Source: Leucogyrophana mollusca
Lineage: Eukaryota; Basidiomycota; Agaricomycetes; Boletales
Assembly: GCA_021014945.1 (NCBI GenBank)
Contig: MU266474.1
Span: 1-64,000 of the forward strand
Direction: 5' to 3'
Length of the DNA stretch: 64,000 nt
Shown: positions 47,001 through 58,726 of the stretch, piece after piece
Position numbering within the stretch: the stretch's first letter is position 1
Layout of the letters: every line of letters begins with the position of its first letter
Program-made: the position numbers and the translations under genes
The notes under the pieces: model-generated
The model's database searches: none
The model's input: the letters and a program-made list of their open reading frames with translations, nothing else
What the model was told of the DNA's origin: nothing

Positions 47001-49023
47001 ATTCTAACCTTTTTAGGCGAGCTCGTATGCTTTTTCCGAGCACCACCTCGTATTGTGCGAAACGTCCCACGCGAGATATCAGCCTCTCCCGCTGCACCAC
47101 CGCAATCTCCCTCAACATCTCGCTTTTTCCAGTCCCCCGCTTTACTCTCAGACGCCGTTCGTCGCCTCGGACTTGCTGCCACCGACCGAAAGACAGAATT
47201 GGTAGATCCGCGACACGCCGAGGATGGCGACAACACCCTCCGCATCATGACGAATCTTCTGACGTTCTCCCAGCAGAAAGCTCGCCGCGGTTCTGGCGGG
47301 GAATCTTTAGACAGCCTCCCGACTAACTACGCCCTACTACCCACACGCCGAAGCACTGTGTTTATCACGATTCCAACGGACGTCGCATCAGCTAGGCAGA
47401 AGGTTGCTGCTGAATATGTGCTGGAATCACAGTCACTTGTGGAGTTGTGTGAAACGAACGCGCGGATAGCTAGGGAGAATCGACAATTCAACCACGAGCG
47501 TGTTTTTAAGACATTACAGGCCCTTTTTCCGAGTACCAGCAAGTCTTGCTCTCCAGCACGCGCCCTCGCATATAATCCCATCACCAACCACATTGTTACT
47601 GCGCTGTAAGTTTTCGTCTTCTTCTGTTGACACCAAACTTACCTAACATGATCAGGTACCAAGAGTTCTGCGCGAGTAAAGACGTGCAGATGTTGGCGAT
47701 GATGGCTATCGTGTTACTGAAGGTTTCGTTGTCCCCTTCTGCAAAATGTAAGTGATATGCTGTTCAGGGAGCCACATTCGAATGTTGTTCTTAGGTGATC
47801 ATACTCCTGACGCCAAGGGGCCTAGTTCTGCATCATCAAAAACGGGAGGCGACTACTTCAGTCTTACGCGACGTAAAGACAGCCGCGCCGGTGCGCTCTC
47901 ACCTGGCTGGCCGCGCCTACCCTCTACGTCACCCACCACCCCCGCATATGCTGCCGGTGCCTCTCTTTCGTCTTCGAATTCCTCCCGTGGTTCTTGGTCA
48001 AGCCTCTTCAACACGGGAAGTGTGCGGCAATTTATGTCAGGGGTGCAGGAATCCATCGCTACGCCGTTGGACGGCGCGTCTGGAGCAGCTCCATCGATAA
48101 GGATCCCTGTCCCTGTTTCGATGGGGGAGAGAGTTACAGGTCCAGACTCTCCCCGTCGGAAGGGATTTGGCAGGAATGGGTCTGCGAATTCAGCTTCGGC
48201 GGTCTCGAAGTCGTGGTCCGAAACGCCTGTGATTGCCCTCCCAAAGCAAGCCGAAGGTTTGCCGACGGCTGGCCATGGTCGACGTCCAACCTTCTCGCAA
48301 GTCATCAGTCCACGACAGGTCATCCAGGAGAAGAAGAAATCGGTCGTTTTTGAGGAAGAATTCAGTGAAAAGACGCAAGGGCAAGCTGCAAGGTATATGA
48401 TTAGTTCACTCCAGAGGAATATTTTCTTATCCTGCCCAGGCCCGGCATACTTGACTCTCATCTACTCAACCAGTTCGCGTGCCACGTGCTTGCGTACGCG
48501 GAGATGTTGTTCAAATGGCAGCTGTTGAACAAGAGGTTGGAGCTGTTGAATGCAGTCAAAATCAGCACTTTCCTCGCTCCAGACTCTCGGAGCACGCAGG
48601 AAGTCAGCTTTGGTAAGCAGTGCCACGATTGGTCGATACGTACACTTGTTGAGCTCAGCGCCGCGCAGACGTGTTACACAAGTGTGTAAAGTGCGGGAGG
48701 GACCTTGCCCGAGACGCGGAATCGTGCACTTATTGTGTCATGCGCTCACTGAACCCTCGCTGCTCGGTATGCCGACTCCCAATCAAAGGTACGTCCTGCG
48801 AAAAATCCACTATATATCACCCACAATGTCCTGCCTAGGCCTCTCGCGAAGTTGTCCACAGTGTCTACATGTCACTCACATATCTTGCTGGCGCAGCTCC
48901 AAGTTCGATTTCTGTGCTACAGGCTGCGGATGTCGCTGCAGCGGGCATGTACTAAACAGTCTGGGAGGAAAACCCCTCGCGCCGTCCCCCGTATTGGCGC
49001 CGTCCCTGCTATCGAAGGTTTAA
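44040..49023 (+). CDS. MTC5: WDR59/Mtc5 (Sea3) subunit of the SEA/GATOR2 complex
   Basis: Seventeen exons (first 44040-44387, last 48839-49023) keep phase throughout and give 1364 residues. WD40 repeats fill about 105-420 (WNPHRVRAEYIVSTSSEKLLIWNL, GIDSWLWSWDLR, KIYGIDWAHSRANDIVTCSLDKTIKVWN, YQLITWSKDRTLRFWP). An RWD domain lies at about 620-740 (RTCTLGLHGPWGE...). The C-terminal zinc module has C1269, C1272, C1283, C1286, C1295, C1298 and CATGCGCRCSGH. The complex acts at the vacuole/lysosome to control TORC1 in amino-acid signalling. Exon 5 is 18 nt (45029-45046), and the intron after it (45047-45103) must be GC-AG (AATG|GCAAGT), since reading through meets a stop. The start at 44040 is the first in-frame ATG that fits. 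Confidence 0.92.
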
Positions 49024-50624
49024 CGCAATAACCAAGGTGTAGTCACCGCCCTTCGTACCTCTTCCCGGGCTGCACAAAGGTGGCATTGCAATGCGTGAGG
49101 GGTACACCAGTAGGCACAACCCATCCGCTATTTACAATCACTTCACGTGATGAAAGTCAACGATGGCATGTCTCAGTGAGTGAATCAAGCAGTAGGTCCA
49201 ACCATAAAGTCAGCAACGCTGCCTCAGAAGATCCGCACTTCGCTGTGTTTGATGCTCGGTGCTCACCCTCCAGAGCAGAGATACCTTACAAGTAATTCTT
49301 AGTGCTGCTTTTGACAAGCATGGTCGTATCGCTAGGTCGCGGAACCCACGATTATTCTGTCTCGAAAGGGTGCTTAAACATCTGGTATTCGTTGGTGTTC
49401 CTGAACAACTTTCGTTCACCCCAGGCCCTAGCCTTTAACGCCGCCAACCCTTAAGCTCAGGCTTCATGTGCCACGTGCACTCTTACGGTCCCACTCGCTC
49501 TGAGGTGCGCCCTCTTCCACAAATGTAGTTCTTGCGCCCCTCATGAAACCACACGCTCGCAGTACAATCAGATTTGGCGAGATGATGATTTGTGCTCCTG
49601 ACCCCGCGTCACTGCTGCCTATAAGGGGACGTACCTCCTTGGCCCATAATTTACTGACATCTAGACTCCGCGACTTCAAGACGTCGTCACGTCTAGGCAC
49701 CGGAAAGCGCTTACAGAGTGGCGAACTGGTTGCATGGGGTGTGGAACGGCTTTTGCAAAGCCTTAGACCACGTACGCTCCAAGGTCCTGATGGCAGTCCC
49801 GCGATCTCCATCGCCGTGCCATCGTGACAAGGACCTTCTTTCGTTTCCTCCTCTATCGCCACCGCAGATCTGAACGCCCCATCGCAAATTTGGAAGAGGC
49901 TCCTTCCCCCACCGTTTCTCACCGACTACTACCCCATCGATCATTACAGGCCGTTCTCCGGGCTGGCATACGCGTGTTTGTCCGCACAGAGCCCACTGGG
50001 ACTTCAAATCATTGTATAACGGGCTGGAGTCTGATTGGAGTATTCCACCTCAGGCAACCCATGATACTCCACGGCGGATCAGTGGGATCATCTTTGTGGC
50101 GCGGGGGGGTGAGGTCAGATCTCCAATCTTATCATAATCTTTGAAGCACATCAATGGGACATCCCCCTCAACCTCATTTATCGACGCTTCTGCCCTATAT
50201 CACGTCCCATCTAGCTCTTGAGCAAGGACCTTGTGGTAGTCTGGCATGACAAGAATCCCCTCTCAACGGAAGCCACAGGCTTGACGGACGCCAACCAAGC
50301 AGCTCCAGCATATCAAACAATTATGTTGGTTCCTGCGCGCGATCCTGTGCTCGTTGTAACTCAAATTCCCCTAGGAGCGCATTTGTCGAACGGCATCGGC
50401 TTGTGAGACTCCACGCAGGGTCGACCGTGAATTCACGCGCTGCTCTGGATCGCAGGGCAATGTACCTGATGATGACCACCTTTTGACGTAGCTGCCTTCC
50501 TCTCCCTTTGGGACCACACGCTGGCGGAAAACTATAAAAGCCCATCGGAAGTCAGGTATTTTGCCAGACTCAAGTACCCGTACCACACATCAACTCATCT
50601 TCCAACCAGATAACAATCTTAGCT
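49024..50624. other. 1.6-kb region between WDR59 and a hydrophobin, with a possible decayed gene
   Basis: Two plus-strand stretches look protein-like but do not join cleanly: about 49623-49827 (SLAHNLLTSRLRDFKTSS..., GELVAWGVERLLQSLRPRTL) and about 49870-50010 in another frame (APSQIWKRLLPPPFLTDYYP, DHYRPFSGLAYACL), possibly with 50218-50406. They may be exons of a gene I do not recognise or remains of one. The rest shows nothing. Confidence 0.3.
50533..50540 (+). promoter_or_regulatory. TATA box of the hydrophobin gene
   Basis: TATAAAAG, 85-92 bp upstream of the hydrophobin ATG, a typical distance for a strongly expressed fungal gene. Confidence 0.65.
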
Positions 50625-51076
50625 ATGCTTGCTCACATTACCGCTGTTTTCCTCGCATTGGCTCTCGGTGCGGTCGCTTCGCCCTCTCTCGTTGCTCGTG
50701 GCGATGGTGGAGGCGGAGGTTCATGCGATACTACGAGTGGCTACAACCAGCAATGCTGCAACCCTACAGGAGTTGTAAGTAAAATGATACTGAGACCCGG
50801 TTTTCCTATTGTCTCACCGTACTTTAATCCAACCTCTCAGGTGGGCAATTCAGTCTTCGATACAATTTTGGCTGGCCTCGGCGTCGTTGGTCTTCCCGTC
50901 GGCGCCCTTGTTGGCGTAAATTGCGTCCTCAGCTCCACCTGTTCCCAAACGACTCTCTGCTGCACCAATGATCAGCAGGTATGATCATAATACTTATTCT
51001 CAACTGGTGATTTAACATCTACGCTTGGTAGACCTTTGGACTTGTCAACGTCAATGTCCAATGTGTTAGCTTGTAA
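50625..51076 (+). CDS. Class I hydrophobin
   Basis: Three exons (50625-50774, 50841-50978, 51032-51076) give 110 residues. A signal peptide (MLAHITAVFLALALGAVASP) is followed by a Gly-rich spacer (GDGGGGGS) and eight cysteines in the hydrophobin pattern: C, CC, C, C, CC, C (SCDTTS, QQCCNP, VNCVLSSTCSQ, LCCTND, VQCVSL). Hydrophobins are secreted and self-assemble at air-water interfaces on hyphae and fruiting bodies. The intron positions match those usual for the family. Confidence 0.95.
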
Positions 51077-51578
51077 TGAAGTGGGAAAAGGCAGGGCTTT
51101 GGCTCCGGAAAGATATTCTCCATTTCGTTAACACATGGGGCTAGTGTAAACTATAGTTGATGTATGGTGCCAAAATATTACAGATTTAGGGTTATTTCGC
51201 AGAGGTTTCCCGATGTCACAGTTCAAGCGGAGAGCATGATCCAGAACTATGTACGAGACCGTTACAGTTGGACAAGCCAAGAAAAGCCATCAGATGCGGC
51301 GAGGTATGCAATAGAAATCCAGATCACAGATAATTACAAACTATTCAGGTGAAAACAGCGCAAGACGTTGCTAAGCCCCGCAGCCTGCCGGTGCTCCAGA
51401 TATTCCGGAAAACTCCTGTCGCAGGGGTGGCGCATCACTTCAACATTCTAAAAAATACCAGATAATGAACTATCGTGAACAAGTAACAATCAAATTAAGA
51501 CGTCGTGATTCGTGTCCCACCCACTTACCAAGATTCGATGGTAGAAATGATGATGCGCAAAGGGACATCCTCGTCAAC
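51077..51578. other. Intergenic region between hydrophobin and membrane protein genes
   Basis: Convergent 3' regions, 500 bp. No supported gene or RNA. Confidence 0.6.
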
Positions 51579-53814
51579 TCAGCTACCGGCATAAATACTG
51601 CCCATCTTCACTTCTGGTAACTGGTGGTCACTTGTCCCTAATGATATATGAGAAATTACGCAGTGACATTTAGACCGACCTACCTGCATGACAATACGGG
51701 ATACCATCTTCTTTGTGACCCCACCACATAGTCGGAGACCATTCGTCTATCAGGTTCGCTAGTGTCTGAATATGGCCGTACGCAGCGGGTTGAGGTCCGC
51801 GGGGTTGACGGAGCGCCACGACAGTACATCCTACGGCGAATACCAATAGAGCCATGGCTAGGTTCCAAATCTACAGCTCGAGGTTCCATCAATGTGACTT
51901 CAACACAGTCCCACGTTGTCGATTCTCACCTGAACTGTGTACATGGTTATCGATATGTGGACCGGGGACCCAAAACGGTATCGAATGTAAAGCGAAAGAC
52001 CAAACATCCAGTCTAATCGAACACAAATCGTCAAGAACGCATTTTGTCAAGTGGAGAGCTGCTCACGTAAGACTGGCTTCGCAATCAACAACACAACATT
52101 GAGCCAGCTTCCTAGCACCGATTTCAATGGATTCCTCATCATCTTCGCCCCGCCCGCACTAGTCGCCTCCCTCCAAGTCATCTCATCCCGGACAACGTTG
52201 ACAACAACCTCCGAACAGTGTAACGCCAGGGTCAGTGGACCCTGCACTACCGCCATGTTGGCGAAGCACACGATCCATCCATACCAGCTGCTTCCGTCTA
52301 GGGGTATGCCATACGCAAGAGCATTGGATCGATCATCGGGGAAGAACGACCAACGTCCCAGCGCCGGCATTTGCGTCCCGCCGTCGTATTTCTTCCAGAG
52401 ACCAACCACTATTGCCCCCCAAATGACACAAGCTACGATCAGTATCCAAAGGATAATGATGATCCTCCTTATGCTCGCATGTGCATGCCATGCAGACGGT
52501 TGCCTCTCTGATGGTGCCTTTGGACCAGCGGTCAAGCCCGAATCAGAAACGCTGTTCATGCATTGACGGTCGACCGGGATTATCTGCGCGTGGTGAACGA
52601 GAGCAGCCGTCGTATCAAACGCCGAGGAGCTCCAGGTGAGAATCTTTGTGGCTCGGATACCTGCTATAGCGATGATGGCCTGTAGTAAAATCGTGACACC
52701 CATGACGATGAGGGGTACGTTACTTATATGAATGTACCACTGGAATTTGGGATACATGACGCCCTCCGTGATCATGGAAAGTAATGAGGACGTGTATGAC
52801 AGGATGAGCAAGATGGACATCACGCCATTGAACAGCGGGCCGTTCGGATTTGTCCATGGGCGGGCTCGGGCTACGTTGAGAAGGCGGAGGTTGGTATTGA
52901 AGCGCAGCCGCGACTCTGCAGCAAGTGCAGATCGCAATGCTACGCTGTGCATGAAGCCGATGGACTCGGTGCACAGCGCCACGCACAAATTGAGCACTAG
53001 GGGTATTAACTCGTGCGCCCAGCCGAGCCCGACGGGGACTGCAACGATGCCTGAACGCATGACTGTCTTGCGGGGGAGTAGGGTGATCACGATCCCAGCG
53101 ACTACGCACGATGCGCCAAAAACAATGGAGATCCCTACTCCAATGATAGCAACTCGTTTGAGCTTGGAGCTGGGATCATAAACGTCGGTCCCGATCACGG
53201 GCTTCTCCAATGACGAGGCTGAATCGAAGGGAAAGGGTGTATCCTTCACAAGATAGTCGGAGTCATTAATTCCCAGTAGCTCCCATTCATTCGTGGCGAG
53301 TTTTCGGTGTGCCAAGTAACTCAGCGACATCGTTAGCAACTCGACCTAGGCAGTCGTTGAGGAACCCGTTGCGTTATTACCAGTCTCTGGGTGACATACC
53401 GTGACGAGTGGCAAGCAACGAAGACCAAGGTCTGCGGGAGCGAGTAGAGCAAAGAATGATGTCGAGCAACGGGCTGGTGAGATGTTGACCTTTAACCCTT
53501 CAAGTTTGCAGACAGCCGTCCTCTGGCGATCATAGAGTCTTGGCGAGGAGCTGTGCGAATCACCTATCTTAGCATAGTTCAAGGTGCAGTCATTGAAGGG
53601 CCCTATTGTGGCGGAGAAACTGCGTACGATCAAAAGAACTGCCTGCAATCCTGCAAAGGAAAACCTTAAGGCGCTAAGGATGTAGGTCGCCAAGTGCTGC
53701 CAGTCTTCGTCCACTGGCAATGCACCGGCGCTGGCTTGGGGGTTAATTCTGCACCTGCGTGCACATGCTCAGCAACAGCTCCAGGCGATTGTTGGGGATT
53801 GAGGGACGCGGCAT
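51579..53814 (-). CDS. Multi-pass membrane protein of unknown function
   Basis: The first exon starts at the ATG at 53814 (MPRPSIPNNRLELLLSMCTQ). The next is joined at CAG|GTGCAG to GGCAG|CACTTGG. Later joins occur at VT|VELL near 53340-53400, at VL near 52070, at TVQ|IWNLAM near 51880, and before the final short exon, ending at TGA 51579-51581. About nine or ten hydrophobic spans are visible, for example RVAIIGVGISIVFGASCVVAGIVITLL cut into two halves by glycine, SILLILSYTSSLLSMI, VMGVTILLQAIIAIAGI and IIIILWILIVACVIWGAI. The C-terminal tail (DEWSPTMWWGHKEDGIPYCHAG) is soluble and polar. Similar hypothetical proteins seem frequent in Agaricomycetes. No known transporter or receptor signature is seen. 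Confidence 0.7.
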
Positions 53815-54312
53815 AGCGTAATCATGTCCGTTGTAGGCTACATCGTCACGTTGATGAAAGCCTAATCCCAACTGCTTGCTTGGCGGTGACTCGGGGGCAG
53901 ACTCGTGGAAAGCGCGCTTCATGTCGGGGGATTTGGGACATGCGTATGGACAGGCCTGGTGGATGTTGGGGTGGATACAACTTTGACCAAGACTTCGACC
54001 TATTGCCTTGCCCTAAAGTGCAAACAAGATGGAGGCACAGTGAGAGAGGCCTTTGTCAACCATTCGCGATGTCGAGGTTTGCGCCAATATATGCAGCCGA
54101 ATGAGTCACGAGGTGCGTGGCTTCACGTTCCAGAGGGATGACCGAGTGATGTCGATGCAATGTGCCACTGAGATATGAGAGACGAGACCCCGTCCGCACG
54201 AGAGCCCAGTCAATAAATACCTAGTACGTGTCCCGACAGAATGTGCGAGCTCTGTCCATACTACCCAAGCATATATAGTGATAAGATAGTCCCCTCGACC
54301 CTCAATATCGAC
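53815..54312. other. Intergenic region
   Basis: 500 bp between the membrane protein promoter and the SPX-RING 3' end. Only short chance frames. Confidence 0.55.
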
Positions 54313-56142
54313 TCACATAAGCACACATGACTGCGCCTCAATTCCCATCTCCTCGAGCTCCTCCTTGGCTGCTTCGCGCTCGTTCTGCTTCAGTTTGGCA
54401 CGAGACTCAACGGGAAACCAATCCTGCATAAAGTTCAGAAGCGCCCAGTCGACGTTGGCTAATATATTTGAGGTTTCTTATTCAGAAGTAAAAAAGAGGT
54501 GAGCTTACTGCGATCAGCCACGAGCACTGTAGGCGCCCGGCACATTGGACAATTTGCTTTGCCGCGCTTCTGTAGCTTGACGAGGCACCTGAGTCGCGAA
54601 AGATCAGCCTTCGATAAGTGAGGAAGCGGAACATCCTTGACTAACCTTACACAGAACAGATGCCCACAAATGAGGCGAATAGGCTTGAACGCGATACTTG
54701 TACAGATTAGGCATGCATAGTCATCGATGTGGGGCACAATGGGGAGAAGTGTCGTACCAATCGCCTGCACGAGCAGACGTGGAAGGGACGTGGAAGGCTG
54801 GGGGATGAGAGCAAGGTCAGTTCGGGAATTGGAAACAGCGAGTGAGGGCGGAGGCGCTGGGAGGGGCCCGTTCCATCGTTCGAGAACGTATGCAGGCAGT
54901 GGTAGTGCTGTGCGCTTGGTGTGTTTCTTGAGAATTTTCCGCGTTGCTTCAGCATTAGCAAATTGAAACTAAGGGAGGGTGGAGATCAGCGGACGTTTGA
55001 GGCGCTTGAGCATAGATACAAACCTTCTTAAGATTTAATATGAAAGAATTCAGCTTGAGAAACATCTCCAGTGCGTCTCGACTTTGAGCGAGCTTAAGCT
55101 TTCGCTTGGAATTTAGGTCGCGTTGCGTAAGTCTTTCCTCAAAAAGACGCAGGCGCTCTTCCGAGTCCTCGACACTCCGCTCACCACGGGTCGCTTCCCC
55201 GACGCTCTCAAACACTTCCGCTTCGATGTAGATTTGAAATATCTCTCGCCATGAATACAAGTCTGATTTTGCACCGGAAGCTGTGACAGAGATTGAAGCT
55301 GCATTAGAAGTAATGTGGGAGTAGGGGTGAAAGGAAGATGTAGACGACGCAGGGCGTGCTGCGTGAGATATGGTCGCTGACAGGGAATCAAGGGTAGCAG
55401 TGAAGTTTGCATGGACGTTAACGAGGTGAGCGGAGAGAGATTCGAGGGCGGTCGTTAGTAATCGGAAAAAAGCGGTGTCAGATCTGAGGGGTATCACAAG
55501 TTCGTGGTTTCCACCCGGGAGGAGTCTACAAAGAAGGCTGAGTGCGACAGTGTGGAATGATAACGACGGAATCATACTTGGCCGAATCACCTGATACCAG
55601 ATGCGTTTCGTCAATGGAATCGATAAGGTGGTTTTCTAGGGCTGCAGAGTGTAATTGTAAGGCCTGCAGAATACTGGTAGGATGTGCTGTAGGTAACTGT
55701 GATTCTCTGGGTGATACGTCCGATGGCGGTATTGATATATCGGATGTCTCGGCGTCAGCTGAGGGATGCTTCAGTGACAGCCGCAGACGGGGTTCGAGGT
55801 ATGTCGAGGTGCTGGCAAATTCATACACCACAATGTGGTTTGGATGGGGACCGCTCTGGTCGGCGCTAGTTGGTGTCTCGTCGTCCCCGACTTCTTGCAC
55901 TTTAGCAATTCCTGATGAATCCCTCTGTTCTAGAAGCCGCTGGAGGACAGATGGGCTGAGACCAAGCGATGACAATTCATTAACGACTTGGTTGATCAGT
56001 TTCTTGAGCTATGGAGGCTCCTGTTATATATTTTCTGTCTGCGGAAACTCGGGACACTTACCTGGCGATATTCTATTGCGTTGTCGCGCAATTCGGGGGG
56101 CAATGTGAGGAGGAGTTGGCTATATGTTTTCGAGAAATGCAT
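54313..56142 (-). CDS. SPX-RING E3 ubiquitin ligase
   Basis: Exon 1 (56142-56062) encodes MHFSKTYSQLLLTLPPELRD, the classic SPX N-terminus. The next exon carries LKKLINQVVNEL, and a later one LLPGGNHELVIPLRSDTAFFRLL. The SPX domain ends near DALEMFLKLNSFILNLKKF with its conserved helices. A C3HC4 RING follows (CLICTSIAFKPIRLICGHLFC, CLVKL, CPMCRAP), and the protein ends KEELEEMGIEAQSCVLM at TGA 54313-54315. SPX domains bind inositol pyrophosphates and report phosphate state. A similar ligase in S. pombe (Pqr1) limits phosphate uptake in quiescence, so a phosphate-homeostasis role is inferred. The SPX linker (ADQSGPHPNHIVVYEF...) is long and Ser/Pro-rich. Confidence 0.88.
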
Positions 56143-57476
56143 GGCTTGTCACCGCGCATTGTGGTGGAAAACAAAGCTGAGACAAAGAGTCGCGGGCAAT
56201 TGGCTCAGCGCTGTATATAAGCAATCCTCAGCTGTTCTCCTTCAACTACAACAATCACTCGGGATCTATCGGCCATCACCTAGCTTTGTTTGATGGCATG
56301 ACTCGTCAGCAGTATCATGAGACTATTGGGTCCTACTCAGCAAGCTTGGACTGGCACACGACCACAAAGGATAGCGCTTAGCGAAATGGGGCGGCTCTTG
56401 ATTCGGTTTGCTGTGTTGGTACTCACAGCACTTTCCAGATCTCGGGAGACGACTCAGAGGTGGGATGTGGAGAAGCTGTTTCCCTCCGCAGCGTCGAAAC
56501 CCCGAGCTTCGTGAATCACAGCCTGACCAGTTTCCCGTCGGCAGGCCATATAGAAGAAAGACAGCCGTTCCTTTCAAATAGTGGTCTCGATCTGACAGGT
56601 TCCGTCCAGTGCGCTTTCAGCGTACGGCCCATATCTCAAGGTCTCGCCGCTCTAGATCTTATCAGGCCTTCCAATCTGCGCCTTCGCTTTCTAGGACTCC
56701 AACGATCCGCAGGCCCAGTTTTCGCCGGAAACGATGATCATGATCCTGCAAGCGCGATCATTGAGGCATGGCCCAGGTGACCACCATCACTGCGTTTCCA
56801 AGAACTTCGAAGCCTTCTGTTCATAGAATGCTCCCAGCTTCCGCTGTTTATTTTTTCAGGGATGAAGGAGTGCAAACCTCGATTCCTTTGGAGTCCGAAC
56901 ATGCCTATAGGACTCCCTCGATAAACTGCCTACGGATGGCCAATCACTCGAGGAAATCTCTCCACACTGGGTGGTCGGAATCCCAGTGGCCCGACCCCCA
57001 TGAATCCAGCAATAACCTCGACGTGGAAAGGGTACTTGTCAGCCTATATACAGCTTCCTGCTTGCGATGATGGAGTATCTCTCGTTCTTGTCCATCATAG
57101 TTCAACTCTGTGATTCTCGAGCTCCAGCTTCGGAGATTCCTTCAAAGCTTACTCTTCCGCTTAGAACGATTCGACTGGAGCGATCAATTTATTCGTCCGA
57201 GGTTCCAGACATTCTTGCAGGGCCTTCACTGCAGGCCTGTGCGACTCAGGTCTATCGATGTTCGAAAATAGCTGATTCACAAGAAGGCGGGTCTCTCCCT
57301 CAGGCTAAGGAGTCTCCGTCGAATCAAGAGCTTTCATGGAGGATCCATCGTAGAAGGATTCGCTCTCGCTGCTTCGACGCCCTCGCACAGCCCCGATACT
57401 AGGAGTACAAAATATCGTCGCCGGTATTGTCTTACCAAAACACCATACGCAGTTTCGCAACTCGCAGCAATTCGCA
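56143..57476. other. 1.3-kb region without a supported gene
   Basis: Several plus-strand frames of 65-111 codons overlap here without protein-like features or consistent splice joins. A TATATAAG word at about 56214-56221 (plus strand) has no gene in the right place. Some short words (AGGACTCC, TCTAGATC) recur, but not as clear repeats. Confidence 0.4.
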
Positions 57477-57709
57477 ATGCGTTTCTATGTTCCCGTACGG
57501 CTCATCATGATCGTTTTCTCTGTTGCTGTCTTCGCCAGCGCGGATGCGCCCTGCCGGGGGGGAGGCGCGTTATGTGAAGTAGACAAGGACTGCTGCTCTG
57601 GGTACTGCAGCCTTTACGTGCGTCTAGTTATGTATTCACGAGGAGCGAGACTCTAAGGCGTTGCTTGCAGTTTTGTGAGCGTCACCCTCATCCGTCCGAA
57701 GAAGAGTAA
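57477..57709 (+). CDS. Small secreted cysteine-rich protein, cystine-knot-like
   Basis: Exons 57477-57617 and 57671-57709 join over a 53-bp GTGCGT...GCAG intron in phase, giving 59 residues. A signal peptide (MRFYVPVRLIMIVFSVAVFA) is followed by a mature chain of about 37 residues with six cysteines spaced C-x6-C-x5-CC-x3-C-x4-C (C26, C33, C39, C40, C44, and one just after the join). This is the spacing of inhibitor-cystine-knot (knottin) folds. Without splicing the sixth cysteine is lost and the frame runs on to a stop, which supports the join. It could be an effector-like or antimicrobial secreted peptide. Function unknown. An intron-like sequence just downstream (57727-57778) may lie in the 3' UTR. 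Confidence 0.65.
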
Positions 57710-58209
57710 AGCACTCGATACTGGAGGTAAGTCGAGCATCGTCGATTGCCCAAGGACGTTGTCTAATATCTCTATAGATGAGAACCAAGTCAGAGGAGAC
57801 AACCTCGTCACCTCCTTATATCCAACAAAGTCTTAGTTTCTTGTAACGTTTTACAACCATTAACATCGTTTGCATTGTGTCCTGAGCCTTACAGCTGGAA
57901 ACCTGAACAAATATGTTCGTCTACAATCCTGCAGTTTACCGTTTCATTGTCACTGTCGCCCTTGCTTGTTGGCATGCACGGAGCCACGGACCCAAAATCG
58001 CATGAACCAGCTGAACTTCAGTCACTTCGCGGTTTCAGACTCAGACATTACAATATTTACGATCATTTATTTAGCATCAAAGATTCCTCTTGAACTTTCC
58101 TTTGAAACTACATTTCCACTTACTCCCATCCGCAAAACACGCTGGCGAGGGCTTGAGTAGTCTTAATAAGTTTGGATACTACCCTGCAGACGTCATGGGT
58201 AACGGAGAT
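57710..58209. other. Region between the small secreted protein and the HAS1 fragment
   Basis: 500 bp. One 96-codon frame (57870-58160) has no recognisable content. Confidence 0.5.
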
Positions 58210-58726
58210 CGAATTTTCGGGACGCTTGCCCTGCTAACGTGCGCACGGATGTGTTGCATGAGGTCTCGATATTCCCGAAGTCGACTGGATCATTCAGTTC
58301 GATGAACTTCGACCCTCCTGATGCCACTCGCGTAATTGAAAGCGAACTTGGGTACCTCGGCTTCCTCCAGGAAGCCAAAGTCCTGATGACCGAGTATGTG
58401 TTCCCTACTTATCGAATCGCGAATGTGCAGTTGCAAGTGCGTTTACTTTCGCGAAGTTGAGATTCAGAATTGTTCTAACGCCATCTATCTCGCAGCTTGA
58501 AAAACTCATCAGAGGAAACTTCTGCCTACATCAATCCGCAAAAGATGCCTATCGATCGCATGTCCAGTCATACGCCTCGTATTCACTCAAGCAAGTATTC
58601 GACGCCAATGTGCTCAATCTGACGAAAATCGGCAAGTCGTTTGGGTTCTCAATTCCGCCCAGGGTAGATTTGAAAGTCATCGGCGGAGGGAAGTCGGAGA
58701 AGACAGGGAAAGCGAAGTACAAATGA
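58210..58726 (+). pseudogene. HAS1: Decayed C-terminal fragment of DEAD-box helicase HAS1 (DDX18)
   Basis: The sequence carries, in changing frames, the HAS1 blocks GLDIPEVDWIIQFD (about 58262-58303), SELGYLGFLQEAKV, FPTYRIANVQ, then after a 60-bp intron LEKLIRGNFCLHQSAKDAYRSH, VQSYASYSLKQVF and IGKSFGFSIPPRVDL. Upstream, the conserved CTDVAARG segment is garbled, with TGA where CGA is expected (about 58258-58260). A short duplication (TTCGATGAACTTCGA) shifts the frame, and the HRVGRTAR segment of motif VI is deleted. No N-terminal helicase core is seen in the window. This is a truncated, broken copy. The working rRNA-processing helicase must be elsewhere in the genome. The retained intron argues for DNA-level duplication, not retrocopying. 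Confidence 0.88.

Noticed and set aside
56317..57402. A gene made from the 65-111 codon plus-strand frames
   Set aside because: The frames overlap, do not join at splice sites in phase and show no conserved pattern.
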